Of a stretch of 64,000 nt of DNA, positions 30,001 to 37,959 are shown in pieces (within the stretch, counting starts at the first letter, position 1; each line of letters opens with the position of its first letter). A program made the position numbers and the translations under genes. The DNA is taken from contig NZ_JAUXVR010000005.1 in NCBI RefSeq assembly GCF_030680395.1, positions 103,202 to 167,201 on the forward strand. Direction: 5' to 3'. This stretch comes from Methylobacter sp. (GTDB lineage: Bacteria > Pseudomonadota > Gammaproteobacteria > Methylococcales > Methylomonadaceae). Below the pieces are notes generated by a model that was not told where the DNA came from, made no database searches, and saw only the letters and a list, made by a program, of their open reading frames with translations.

Positions 30001-31047
30001 TTTGGGATTATCCTGGGTTGTCAGTGAAAAATCGTTTACATCGACTTGCCATTGCTTGCTTGCGTCATTTAGTCTCCAGTGAAAGCGGGTTTTCAGCTGT
30101 TTAACCGAAAACTCCTGTTTATCCTGCCGAACCAGTGCCATCTGTTGAATTTGTGCGTCGACATCCATCGACATCAGCTGCGATTGCCGCCAATCGCCCC
30201 AGATTTTAAAGTCGCCGGTACCGGTATTGATATGTATTCGATCCCCTACCAAGGCTTGACCGAGCACCCCCAATTCAGGCAACAAAACGGCTTGTCCATT
30301 TATATAAACGCGCCCCTGAGTAGTTGAAGGCTCAAAAACGTTGCCTTTAAAATCCATAGATATTCTTAATGTATTACCAACTTTTTTCGGCAACTTCATC
30401 AACATATTGAGCCGGTGACGCCCATCCTTATTGCTGATTGCCAGATCTACTTCATTAAACAGCAGCGGCCGTGCATTGCCCGTTTCATCCTGCCAGGTAA
30501 TTTCGCTGTGCAAAACCTCGTATTTCCCGCCCTGCAATAGCCACTGCGGTTGTCCATTGCTGGCTTTTAAACCGACAATAACAATACTGCCATCCTGTTG
30601 TCGTTTAATGGAAAGCTTGGCGCCCACTAACGTGACCCAGGACGATGACAAGAAATCCCTGTTGACCAGCATATCCAGTAAATCGATACCCAAGCGTACT
30701 TCATTGAACTGGATAGCGGGTTTTTCGTTCCCTGTTGAGGCAGGGGATGACAAATCCGCCTGGAGCGGATTTGCGCCTGCAGCGCTCGAAGGGGGATGGG
30801 CAGGAACAGGCCGGGATGAAATAGCGATATCTTTTAACACCAGTTCAGGATTAAATCCGCGCATTTTTGCGCCCAAGCGACCTATTGTTACCGGTGTGCC
30901 GACAAGTGCGCTGATATTGGCCGCCAAATCGGACTTATAGTGTTCAATCCCCAACAGTAGCAGGCGTACACCAGTCAAGCCGATAGCTGTCGCAACCAAA
31001 GACCAGAAAATGAGATGCCGCGTTGCACGCTTAATATGATGGATCAC
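27088..31047 (-). CDS. yhdP: YhdP-family AsmA-like envelope protein
   Basis: A 1319-residue inner-membrane-anchored protein of the AsmA-like group proposed to bridge the periplasm and carry phospholipids to the outer membrane. One N-terminal helix (LIFWSLVATAIGLTGVRLLLLG) is followed by a long beta-rich periplasmic chain with DUF3971-like and AsmA C-terminal segments (DMDLKNGRILSIEPGFGRLLGMLAL-type motif, here QMDIDLKNGRILSIEPGFGR). It lies downstream of rng as in E. coli. Two copies of a dispersed repeat lie in frame, each giving GANPLQ, near residues 91 and 1023; both look like insertions. Confidence 0.92.
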   Translation of the reverse strand: MIHHIKRATRHLIFWSLVATAIGLTGVRLLLLGIEHYKSDLAANISALVGTPVTIGRLGAKMRGFNPELVLKDIAISSRPVPAHPPSSAAGANPLQADLSSPASTGNEKPAIQFNEVRLGIDLLDMLVNRDFLSSSWVTLVGAKLSIKRQQDGSIVIVGLKASNGQPQWLLQGGKYEVLHSEITWQDETGNARPLLFNEVDLAISNKDGRHRLNMLMKLPKKVGNTLRISMDFKGNVFEPSTTQGRVYINGQAVLLPELGVLGQALVGDRIHINTGTGDFKIWGDWRQSQLMSMDVDAQIQQMALVRQDKQEFSVKQLKTRFHWRLNDASKQWQVDVNDFSLTTQDNPKGVVKKWPAAVFSVSGQRTDDAALHKLALYVERVDLREASELAQFFAPLPNEQVSTLAQAGLQGTLEDFSLFADPDAKEVALNGRFAKIGVGSLSSVPGIENLTGQIKGNEKQGVIALATKDARLIAPDLFREVLPVKRLQGRLDWQQAENAWSVSSPMVELDSLSFQSKTRFRIDIPKTEKPVFMDLQSAFAGEDASEVKHYLPVGIMDEEVVAWLDRAFVGGSMTNGGLLVYGNLNDFPFNSAPGVFEAVFDGEQFDLSYAPEWPHITGMNAEVLFSQDNLKVNVRQGKSGNVIIKQAEVTIPKLNKSKHLLIQGEAESGIDQVLAFMQQTPLSSPVDSLLEAISPQGNTQVTLDLKIPLVDGAPTKVDGMAQLKDARLMVKSLDLPVTKINGELKFNEQGVYSDTIHAVALGNPIQINITSSESQTTVNVEGRAGISDLQAQFDMPWWEMAFGATDYRLKLELPYGDADPELVVESMLSGVSLDLPESLAKTREQKIPLSLTFNLGDKPLLPVLLNYDNKLKAAVQLDTKQKTIYSGHVLVGAGEVAQTQDAGLKLEINRGRLALQDWLGLAAAQGAGDGVRELKIHSDHALWNKTDIGAFDLALKRNGNFWAGAIASSFAKGSVQIPADFKSTDRISLNMELLDLSALKQIESKDSSRTVSVTPLSGVSGANPLQTLSPELVPLLTVTSQKTLWRSIDLGRLSLETERIPGGMGFKDVELAGENQKLVLRGDWQASGGQSVTHTRGHLEVPRAGQLLAQLGITKDLTETSAVVDFAIEWGAAPYQFSLGDLDGQMDIDLKNGRILSIEPGFGRLLGMLALAQWIKRAQLDFSDIYEEGLTFNSIKGHFDLAGGIASTHNLVVDAVPAKIAISGDTDLVSQTVDHIINVTPKSADAVPIAGTIMGKVAALVGRSLTGKDQEGFFFGSQYLVKGAWGKAEIIPMHKNDGLLQKTWNGITDFPWLREQEE
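27969..28024 (-). repeat. Family C repeat in yhdP, C-terminal copy
   Basis: On the coding strand this encodes TVSVTPLSGVSGANPLQ. By eye about three quarters of the bases match the second copy at 30751-30815, and the reading frame is the same. Confidence 0.75.
30751..30815 (-). repeat. Family C repeat in yhdP, N-terminal copy
   Basis: On the coding strand this encodes PVPAHPPSSAAGANPLQADL. It includes the small hairpin CAAATCCG/CGGATTTG at 30751-30773, a palindrome that the other copy only partly keeps. Confidence 0.75.
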
Positions 31048-31244
31048 TGAGGAAGGCTAAAGATGAAGGGCAAAAGACTCATGAATCAAGGCTAAAAATT
31101 CAATGTTTAAAGAATGGTAGAGGTATTTCATCTTTGACATAAAACAAAACCGCATAGACGAAGAATACAAAAAGGCATTTAATAATTTGAAAACGTTGCT
31201 CCAGTGAAGAAAAGTCTTGCTGCATGTATATTTAGCCTTTCGCT

Positions 31245-32699
31245 TTAAAGCAACACCACATCATACTGCTCCTGATTGTATTCAGCCTCGGCCCTGAACT
31301 TGATGCGTACGCTCAAAAAAACCTCCAATTCAGCCAGCATATCCGCTTCTTCATCAAGCAGCATTTCCACAACTTCATTGGATGCCAGAACCAATATTTT
31401 CTGAACCTTATACTGCCTGACTTCGCGAATAATTTCCCGGAATATTTCCAGGCACATGGATTCCGCAGTCTTCAAAACACCCCGCCCGCCACAGGCGCTA
31501 CAGGGTTCACAAAGTATATGCTCCAGACTTTCCCGGGTTCTTTTGCGAGTCATTTCCACCAACCCCAATACCGAAACTTCAGTAATGTTGGTTTTCGCAT
31601 GATCCTTTTCAAGGTGCCGCTCGAACGCCTGCAAAACCTGCTTTTTGTGATCCTCACTTTGCATATCGATAAAATCGATAATAATGATGCCGCCGAGGTT
31701 TCGGAGTCTTAACTGCCTGGAAATCGTCTGCGCCGCTTCAAGATTGGTTTTAAAAATAGTCTCTTCAAGGTTACGGCCGCCGACATAGCCGCCGGTATTC
31801 ACATCGACAGTGGTCATCGATTCGGTCTGATCGAACACCAGATGCCCGCCTGATTTCAGGTTGACTTTACGCTCCAGCGCTTTTTGAATTTCATCTTCGA
31901 CGCTGTAAATATCAAATACTGGGCACTCACCCGTGTAATGTTCAATAACCGGCACAATTTCCGGCACAAAAATCTCCGCAAATTCGACCAAACGATGATA
32001 AGTTTCTCTTGAATCCACCCGAACTCTTTCAATACCCTCTCTATATAAATCCCTTAAGGTTCTGATGCTCAGCGGTAAATCCTTATGGATAAACTGCTTG
32101 GGCTTGGCGCTGGCAATCTTGGCGGCTATTGACTCCCACAATTTCAGCAAAAATGTCATATCGGCAATCAATACTGTCTCATCAACACATTCTGCCGCTG
32201 TTCTTGCGATAAAACCGCCGCATTTATGCTCCAACCTGAAAGCGTCAAGACAGGATCTTAACCGGATTCGCTCGGTCTCGCATTCAATACGCTGAGACAC
32301 GCCGGAGCTGTGCGCATAAGGCATATAGACCTGAAACCGCGACGGAATCGATATTTCTGTGGTTAACCGTGCGCCTTTGCTGCCCAAAGGGTCTTTGACC
32401 ACCTGCACGATAATATGCTGGCCTTCATGCAGATAATGCTCGATGTTTTCCGAACCTTTTTTTTCCAGATCCTTGGCGCATAAATCGGAAAGATGCAAAA
32501 ACGCCGCTCTGGGCAAGCCAATTTCGACAAAAGCCGCCTGCATACCGGGCAGGACCCGGCACACTTCACCTTTATAAATATTACCGACCAAGCCCCGCTG
32601 CCGGGTCCTTTCGATGATCAATTCCTGCAAGACGCCATTTTCAATAACTGCAACGCGCGTCTCAGGCGGGGTAACATTGATTAAAATTTCTTCACTCAT
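31245..32699 (-). CDS. rng: Ribonuclease G
   Basis: A 484-residue endoribonuclease of the RNase E/G family that matures 16S rRNA and degrades some mRNAs. The N-terminal S1 domain (about 35-125) carries GNIYKGEVCRVLPGMQAAFVEIG. The catalytic aspartates are in TTVDVNTGGYVG and IIIIDFIDM. The zinc-link CEPCSACGGRG is present. It has no long C-terminal scaffold, which separates it from RNase E. It overlaps maf by four bases and leads towards yhdP. Confidence 0.96.
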   Translation of the reverse strand: MSEEILINVTPPETRVAVIENGVLQELIIERTRQRGLVGNIYKGEVCRVLPGMQAAFVEIGLPRAAFLHLSDLCAKDLEKKGSENIEHYLHEGQHIIVQVVKDPLGSKGARLTTEISIPSRFQVYMPYAHSSGVSQRIECETERIRLRSCLDAFRLEHKCGGFIARTAAECVDETVLIADMTFLLKLWESIAAKIASAKPKQFIHKDLPLSIRTLRDLYREGIERVRVDSRETYHRLVEFAEIFVPEIVPVIEHYTGECPVFDIYSVEDEIQKALERKVNLKSGGHLVFDQTESMTTVDVNTGGYVGGRNLEETIFKTNLEAAQTISRQLRLRNLGGIIIIDFIDMQSEDHKKQVLQAFERHLEKDHAKTNITEVSVLGLVEMTRKRTRESLEHILCEPCSACGGRGVLKTAESMCLEIFREIIREVRQYKVQKILVLASNEVVEMLLDEEADMLAELEVFLSVRIKFRAEAEYNQEQYDVVLL

Positions 32700-33271
32700 T
32701 TGAAAAGACCTATGCCTTGCCTGGATAAAAGTTCTGCGGTTTCAAATAACGGCAAACCGACCACGCCGGAAAAACTGCCGCTAATCGACTCCACAAATAC
32801 GCCACCCAAGCCTTGAATCGCATAACTGCCGGCTTTATCGACCGGTTCGCCGCTTTGCCAGTAGGCCTCTATTTCGTATTCCGTCAACGACCTGAAAGTC
32901 ACCTCGGTAATGCTTACCGCCTGATCATGCTCTTGCCCCCTGAGCGAAACGGCACTATAAACCCGGTGCATTTTACCGGATAACAGCCTTAACATGGCAA
33001 ACGCATCATCCCGGTCTTTAGGCTTTCCCATAATCAAGTCACCCAAAACCACGGCAGTATCGGCGGCCAAAACCGGTAAGCTGTCGCCCAATTGCGCGAT
33101 ACAGGCCGCAGATTTTTCGGCGGCCAGTCGCTGGACATAGTCCAGCGGCGCTTCATTGAACAGCGGTGACTCGTCAAGATCGATCGGATGAACGCTATAA
33201 GAAACCTTAATCTGATCCAGCAATTCCTTGCGACGAGGGGAGGCTGAAGCAAGAATAATCTGTGCAGTCAT
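32696..33271 (-). CDS. maf: Maf-family nucleotide pyrophosphatase
   Basis: A 191-residue Maf protein that hydrolyses non-canonical or methylated NTPs. The signature SASPRRKELLDQI is at the N-terminus, and ADTAVVLGDLIMGKPKDRDDAFAM carries the catalytic aspartate. The position next to rng favours the YhdE-type (dTTP/UTP pyrophosphatase) over the YceF type. It overlaps rng by ATGA and touches rlmH by one base, so the three are translationally coupled. Confidence 0.93.
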   Translation of the reverse strand: MTAQIILASASPRRKELLDQIKVSYSVHPIDLDESPLFNEAPLDYVQRLAAEKSAACIAQLGDSLPVLAADTAVVLGDLIMGKPKDRDDAFAMLRLLSGKMHRVYSAVSLRGQEHDQAVSITEVTFRSLTEYEIEAYWQSGEPVDKAGSYAIQGLGGVFVESISGSFSGVVGLPLFETAELLSRQGIGLFK

Positions 33272-33738
33272 TAACGGTGATAGGGATGATTATGGAGAAT
33301 ACTCCAGGCACGATAAATCTGTTCGGCCACAACGATACGTACCAGCGGATGAGGGAATGTCAGTTTCGACAAGCTCCATGATTCACGTGCCAGTTGTTTG
33401 ACAGAATCCGCCAAACCTTCCGGCCCGCCGATTAATAAGGAGACATGCTGCCCGCTTTCCAGCCAGCGTTGCATCGCTTGCGCCAATTCGGGAGTCGTCC
33501 AGGATTTGCCGGGGATGTCTAAAGTTACAATATGCGTACCTTGAGGGATTGCCGCGATCATCCGCTCTCCTTCCTCTTTAATAATCCGGGCGACATCGCT
33601 GTTCTTGGTCCGTTTGCCCGGCGCAATTTCCTTAAGGACCAGCTCGCATTCACGGGGTAAACGCTTGGCATACTCATCATAGCCTTGCTGCACCCAACCC
33701 GGCATACGGTTTCCTACTGAAATCAGATTTATTTGCAT
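33271..33738 (-). CDS. rlmH: 23S rRNA pseudouridine-1915 N3-methyltransferase RlmH
   Basis: A 155-residue SPOUT methyltransferase that methylates pseudouridine 1915 in helix 69. The SAM-binding C-terminal knot shows [14 protein letters not shown] and [23 protein letters not shown]. Start ATG 33738 gives the family length of exactly 155 residues; the frame reaches 33774 but the extra residues are not part of the family. It is the first gene of the rlmH-maf-rng run. Confidence 0.96.
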   Translation of the reverse strand: MQINLISVGNRMPGWVQQGYDEYAKRLPRECELVLKEIAPGKRTKNSDVARIIKEEGERMIAAIPQGTHIVTLDIPGKSWTTPELAQAMQRWLESGQHVSLLIGGPEGLADSVKQLARESWSLSKLTFPHPLVRIVVAEQIYRAWSILHNHPYHR

Positions 33739-33825
33739 GCGGTGCAGGATACAGAGAACAGGCTTCTGATGCAATGCACTCTAATGGTAGTCATATCCTG
33801 CAACAAAAATAACTTACTAAAAACT

Positions 33826-33851
33826 TAAGTAATCGACTGATCAGCCGCTAT
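33826..33851 (+). promoter_or_regulatory. Possible sigma-28 (FliA) promoter upstream of flgP
   Basis: TAAG at 33826, 14 bases, then GCCGCTAT at 33844. This resembles the flagellar sigma-28 pattern TAAA-15-GCCGATAA but with mismatches in both boxes and one base less spacing. It is listed because of the flagellar genes that follow; confidence is low. Confidence 0.3.
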
Positions 33852-33880
33852 ATTGGCAAACTGATACAGGAGTTACTACC

Positions 33881-34507
33881 GTGAACATTAAATCTTTAAA
33901 GTCAGCATTCGCCGTACCGGTTCCCGACCGGCCTTCGGCATACACACCATCCCTGGCGATAACAGGATTAGTCATCAGCTTACTAATGACCTCTTGCACA
34001 ACTGCCAAAGCACCGCCAACTGCGTTTCTGCCACAGAAAACCATAAGCGCAACAGGCTACGGCACCGTCGAAAAAAGTGATCGGTATTCGCGCGCGCAAA
34101 TTAAATTAATGGCCATGCGAGCCTCTAAAATGGATGCTTACAGAAGCTTGGCTGAGCAGCTTAACGGCATTCAATTGCGGGGGCAGACTACGGTCGGGGA
34201 TATGGAGGTCACCCATGACAATTATCAGGTTTATCTTAATGCTTATTTACGCGGAGCAAGGGTAAAAAGAACCTCTGCTATCGGTAGCGACATCTATGCC
34301 GGCGATGATACTTTTGAAACGATTGTGGAGCTTGATTTGACGCCAAGATTCTATGAATGTATTAACGGTCCAAGCGAATTGATTAACCAGTGCTTTCAAC
34401 AAAACATAGAAAGTCCGGCACCCAGCGTAGAATATACTCCACCCAAAGTATCGAGTATTAATTCTGGTTACAGCTATCCTAACACCAAGGGGTTTAATCA
34501 TAAATAA
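33881..34507 (+). CDS. flgP: FlgP-like LPP20-family outer-membrane lipoprotein
   Basis: A 208-residue lipoprotein with GTG start after AGGAG. The lipobox LMTSC sets the acylated Cys at about residue 39. The mature part resembles the LPP20 family (RAQIKLMAMRASKMDAYRSLAEQLNGIQLRGQTTV), to which FlgP of Vibrio belongs; FlgP forms a basal disk or outer ring of the flagellar motor. It is followed by flgT. The signal peptide is unusually long because 15 residues (VPVPDRPSAYTPSLA) encoded by a dispersed repeat separate the N-terminal MNIKSLKSAFA from the hydrophobic core. The flgO partner is not seen. Confidence 0.75.
   Translation: MNIKSLKSAFAVPVPDRPSAYTPSLAITGLVISLLMTSCTTAKAPPTAFLPQKTISATGYGTVEKSDRYSRAQIKLMAMRASKMDAYRSLAEQLNGIQLRGQTTVGDMEVTHDNYQVYLNAYLRGARVKRTSAIGSDIYAGDDTFETIVELDLTPRFYECINGPSELINQCFQQNIESPAPSVEYTPPKVSSINSGYSYPNTKGFNHK
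33911..33963 (+). repeat. Family A' repeat inside the flgP signal peptide
   Basis: Matches the spacer copy at 735-788, best over CACACCATCCCTGGC, and contains the palindrome CCGGTTCCCGACCGG. About 45 bp are inserted in frame between the charged start and the hydrophobic core of the signal peptide. Confidence 0.65.
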
Positions 34508-34633
34508 TCCGGCCAAAATTATCCAAACTATTGTGGGGTGACTTTTTACATGACTGCTCGCGCTTACAAAGCGGTTTCTACCACGAACAATTACCTTTGA
34601 AAATTATCATAAATAGCATTTAATAACGGTTAT

Positions 34634-34695
34634 GCAGGAGTGTCGCAATTCTTCAAAGCTTTCACTCGCGCTCCTTACCTACACTCCTGTAAGCA
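34634..34695. repeat. Family B repeat in the flgP-flgT spacer
   Basis: An inverted pair GCAGGAGTGT and ACACTCCTGT encloses a stretch whose reverse complement, TAGGTAAGGAGCG...AAGCTTTG, is shared with copies at 50405, 51274 and 52340. Most of the spacer before flgT is this element. Confidence 0.6.
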
Positions 34696-34717
34696 CCGCA
34701 ACAAACCGGATTAACGA

Positions 34718-35938
34718 ATGGCAAAAATATTATTCAAATGCGTATTGGTATCGTTAATTTTATTAAGTCAATCATGCGCCACTGTTCAACCTCGTGCTAA
34801 TACGGTAACTGCTGAAGGTCAGGCCGCTATTAACAACGGCATGCCCTTATTAGCTAAAAAACAAGCATTGCAGGATGCCATTCGCCAGGCATCCATGCAA
34901 TCGTCAGTTAATATTCACAGCCAGACGTTGGTCAACCAAAATAACGTTTCACTCGACACTGTTTCCATGCGCACCGCTGCTGACGTGAGTAATACTAAAA
35001 TCATCAAGGAATGGACTACCGATAATATTTATCATGTTGTCGCAATGGTGGAGTTATCCGCCGACAATTCCTGCACAGCCCACCATCGCAAACGCATTAT
35101 CGCAACCGCCTTCCCATTAGTTAAACAAGAGCAGGTAAGTGGCTACGAAACACAGGATTTATATAGCGGCATTCCGCGCGAGCTTAATAACCTTTTAATC
35201 GAGTCCGGCGATTTTATCGGCACTAACGCCACCAATATCAATTTATATCCAAGACCCGACTTGGCCCCGGAATTACAAGACCATACCGCTTATCGTCCCT
35301 CAAAAGTGATGCAAATAGCCGCGTCAAACGGTGTGCAATTGGTGCTGTCAGGCGTGATTAGGGATTTGGAAATCGAATCTACCGAATATATAAGCGGCGC
35401 GGGACCTTTGGCATTCGCGAGAAGCCTGGCCCGCGAAGTTGTAGCCCGGCGCGGCATTGGAATTGATGTTTATGTACATGACGGATTTACCGGCGCATTA
35501 CTGTTCCAGCAGCGTTATGTTGATACTGTCATCGGCGACGTGTGGATCCCCGCAACTTACACGGTAGGCAGCGAACGGTTTAACTCCACCTCGACCGGTG
35601 CAAAAATAGCCCAAATTATAGATCAGGCAAGCACTGATATTCGCCAGACATTAAGTTGCCATCCTTTTACATCGCGTATTATTGAAATCAAGGGTGATAA
35701 AGTATTTATTGATGCGGGTGCGCAGGAAAAACTTAATATCGGCGACCAACTGGTGGTTTATAGTACGAGTGGAAATGACTTAAATCTTGATGGCGGCCTC
35801 AGTTTTATAGGTAAAGACAAGCAACCTGCCGGTGTACTAACCATCCACAATATTACTCCACGTTACTCTATAGGCAGCTTGGAAGTCTCCGCCCGAGAAC
35901 TGGGGGTCAAGGTTGGCGACTGGGTGAAATCCTGGTAA
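34718..35938 (+). CDS. flgT: Flagellar assembly protein FlgT
   Basis: A 406-residue envelope protein resembling FlgT, which builds the H ring around the LP ring of polar flagellar motors. Three domains fit: FlgT-N (about 30-115, GQAAINNGMPLLAKKQALQDAI), a middle domain (about 120-300, nucleotide-binding-like fold) and FlgT-C (about 315-400, EIKGDKVFIDAGAQEKLNIGDQ). The signal sequence ends LSQSC, which reads as a lipobox; Vibrio FlgT is a soluble periplasmic protein, so this would be a membrane-anchored variant. It is paired with flgP and followed by fliW. Confidence 0.82.
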   Translation: MAKILFKCVLVSLILLSQSCATVQPRANTVTAEGQAAINNGMPLLAKKQALQDAIRQASMQSSVNIHSQTLVNQNNVSLDTVSMRTAADVSNTKIIKEWTTDNIYHVVAMVELSADNSCTAHHRKRIIATAFPLVKQEQVSGYETQDLYSGIPRELNNLLIESGDFIGTNATNINLYPRPDLAPELQDHTAYRPSKVMQIAASNGVQLVLSGVIRDLEIESTEYISGAGPLAFARSLAREVVARRGIGIDVYVHDGFTGALLFQQRYVDTVIGDVWIPATYTVGSERFNSTSTGAKIAQIIDQASTDIRQTLSCHPFTSRIIEIKGDKVFIDAGAQEKLNIGDQLVVYSTSGNDLNLDGGLSFIGKDKQPAGVLTIHNITPRYSIGSLEVSARELGVKVGDWVKSW

Positions 35939-36022
35939 AGAGTTCATTACAAACCAGTCTTGCTATACTGACGGCTTTAGACTATATATTTGCATTTACA
36001 TTCACCTTTACCAGAGTCCATT

Positions 36023-36544
36023 ATGGAAATTAAATCAAGCTTTTTCGGCGAACAAACCATCGACCCCAGCACCATCATTAGCTTCCCTAACGGAATCCCT
36101 GGCTTTGAAGATCAAACCCGTTTCAAGTTATTTCATCAAGAAGGCGAAAATCCCCTCATTTTCTGGCTGCAATCGCTAGATGATGAATCCCTTGCCTTTT
36201 CAGTTGCACAACCGTCTATTTTCAATATCGATTACAACTTTGAGCTAAACGATACAGAAGAAGCCACGCTAGGGATTGAAGATGTCGCCGACACACTTAT
36301 TCTGATACTTCTGCATAAAGACACGTCCGATCAATCTACCATTAAAGGCTCCATTAAATCCCCGCTGGTGATTAATAGCGCAAAGAGAATAGGCTTGCAA
36401 AAAGTGCTTATTCAAGTAGACCAAAACATAACGCTGGCTGACGACATTAGTAGTGAAACTAATGAAATCTCTAATACCAGCTTTCTGCATAATATTAGCG
36501 AATGCAAGCTATTGAAATCGATAAAGACCTATTTTTCAAAATAA
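36023..36544 (+). CDS. fliW: Flagellar assembly factor FliW
   Basis: A 173-residue FliW protein, which binds flagellin and the regulator CsrA so that free flagellin controls its own translation. Motifs ISFPNGIPGFEDQTRFKLF and LIFWLQSLDDESLAF are characteristic. The C-terminal tail beyond about residue 145 is longer than in Bacillus FliW and not conserved in appearance. ATG 36023 is preferred over the open frame from 35990. csrA is not adjacent, which is unusual, since fliW and csrA often pair. It closes the flgP-flgT-fliW run. Confidence 0.9.
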   Translation: MEIKSSFFGEQTIDPSTIISFPNGIPGFEDQTRFKLFHQEGENPLIFWLQSLDDESLAFSVAQPSIFNIDYNFELNDTEEATLGIEDVADTLILILLHKDTSDQSTIKGSIKSPLVINSAKRIGLQKVLIQVDQNITLADDISSETNEISNTSFLHNISECKLLKSIKTYFSK

Positions 36545-36569
36545 ATTAAGAGCTTCCCTTAACATGCAG

Positions 36570-36611
36570 TTGCATTATTACCGCCGCGTTTTAGCGGCGG
36601 TAATAATGCAA
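36570..36611. terminator. Two-way terminator between fliW and panD
   Basis: A perfect 18-bp stem, left arm TTGCATTATTACCGCCGC, with loop GTTTTA. It lies between the convergent fliW and panD genes. There is no strong T-run on either side, but the stem has an AT-rich foot and a GC-rich head and should work in both directions. Confidence 0.75.
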
Positions 36612-36622
36612 CAAGCCAATCA

Positions 36623-37009
36623 TCAAGCAGAGACTGCTTGAACAGGAATGGAGCTGGCCGAACGCTGAACCTGGTTCTTTTCATTAAAATAAATCAGGGT
36701 GGGCTTATGATTTTCCGCTTCTTTTTGATCCAATATTGCAAATGCGCACACAATAATCAAGTCACCGGGACACGCCAGACGGGCAGCTGCGCCATTAACT
36801 GAAAATAACCCCGATCCTGCTTCGGCACGAATGGCATAGGTTGTAAAACGCGCACCATTGTTGATATTGTAAATCTGTATCTGCTCGTATTCCCTGATAC
36901 CAGACAAGTCGAGAATATTGCTGTCAATCGCACAAGACCCCTCATAACCCAATTCTGAATGAGTCACCATGGCCCTATGTAATTTCGCTTTAAGCATCGT
37001 GATTTGCAT
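36623..37009 (-). CDS. panD: Aspartate 1-decarboxylase PanD
   Basis: A 128-residue proenzyme that makes beta-alanine for pantothenate. The self-cleavage site is Gly24-Ser25 in YEGSCAID; Ser25 becomes the pyruvoyl cofactor. Other family motifs are [12 protein letters not shown] and [12 protein letters not shown]. Length is normal. It lies downstream of panC, with 102 bp between them. Maturation in related bacteria may need PanM/PanZ, which is not in this window. Confidence 0.97.
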   Translation of the reverse strand: MQITMLKAKLHRAMVTHSELGYEGSCAIDSNILDLSGIREYEQIQIYNINNGARFTTYAIRAEAGSGLFSVNGAAARLACPGDLIIVCAFAILDQKEAENHKPTLIYFNEKNQVQRSASSIPVQAVSA

Positions 37010-37111
37010 AATAAAACACTATAAATACCCTTGAGAACCGCGCATTATCCATTATTAGCAACAATGCATCAACTTTTAGCATTTTCCAAACCGTACAAAT
37101 TCTGCTATTGC

Positions 37112-37954
37112 CTATCTGGAAAAGCAAACATTATCGATTAACCGAGTTTTGCCGAGCCTTGCCGCCGTCAGCAAAACCAGCGCCACATCATCCGCCCCTG
37201 CTTTTTTTAAGTCACTCATCCTGCACACACTAAAATAATCCGGCTGAAAACCTGAGTCCTGCAAAAACAGCAACGCCCTGCGCTCTATTTCCTCATAAGA
37301 TTGCTGCCCCGCCAAAACAGCATCGCGCGCTACACATAAGCATTGATACAGTTTTTCGGCAACGGCTTTTTCCTCTGCGGTTAAGTAACTGTTCCTGGAA
37401 CTCATCGCCAATCCGCTTGCCTCCCGAACCGTTTCTACGCCGACTATTTCAACAGGAATATTCAGATCCCTGACCATTGTCCGTATCACCGTCAGTTGCT
37501 GAAAATCTTTTAAACCAAATAAGGCGACATCCGGTTGCACCATATTGAATAACTTACAAACAACTGTCGCAACACCACCGAAATGCCCCGGCCTGGACGC
37601 TCCACAATACCATTCAGACAGACCGGTTACCGATACAAGCGTTTTAGCATCCGATGCATAAACCTCTGAAACGGCTGGTTGAAACAACAAATCCGTACCG
37701 AAGGCATTGAGCTTTTCATGATCTTCACGCTCGGTACGGGGATAGGTCTCAAAATCTTCGCCAACACCAAACTGGGTAGGGTTTACAAAAATACTGACTA
37801 CCACCCGCTCTGCTTTTTCTTTAGCTTCATTCACCAGCGCTAAATGTCCCGCGTGTAAATTGCCCATCGTAGGCACCAATGCAACGCTCTGCCCCGCCGA
37901 ACGCCATGCTCTAACGGCATTGCGTAATTCCGATACCGTGTTAACTATCTGCAT
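37112..37954 (-). CDS. panC: Pantothenate synthetase PanC
   Basis: A 280-residue ATP-dependent ligase that joins pantoate and beta-alanine. The nucleotidyl-transfer motifs are visible: PTMGNLHAGHLALV (HIGH-like), FVNPTQFG, FGLKDFQQL and SSRNSYL (KMSKS-like, here MSSRNSYL). It follows panB with a five-base gap, so the two form one transcriptional unit. Confidence 0.97.
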   Translation of the reverse strand: MQIVNTVSELRNAVRAWRSAGQSVALVPTMGNLHAGHLALVNEAKEKAERVVVSIFVNPTQFGVGEDFETYPRTEREDHEKLNAFGTDLLFQPAVSEVYASDAKTLVSVTGLSEWYCGASRPGHFGGVATVVCKLFNMVQPDVALFGLKDFQQLTVIRTMVRDLNIPVEIVGVETVREASGLAMSSRNSYLTAEEKAVAEKLYQCLCVARDAVLAGQQSYEEIERRALLFLQDSGFQPDYFSVCRMSDLKKAGADDVALVLLTAARLGKTRLIDNVCFSR

Positions 37955-37959
37955 AAGCC

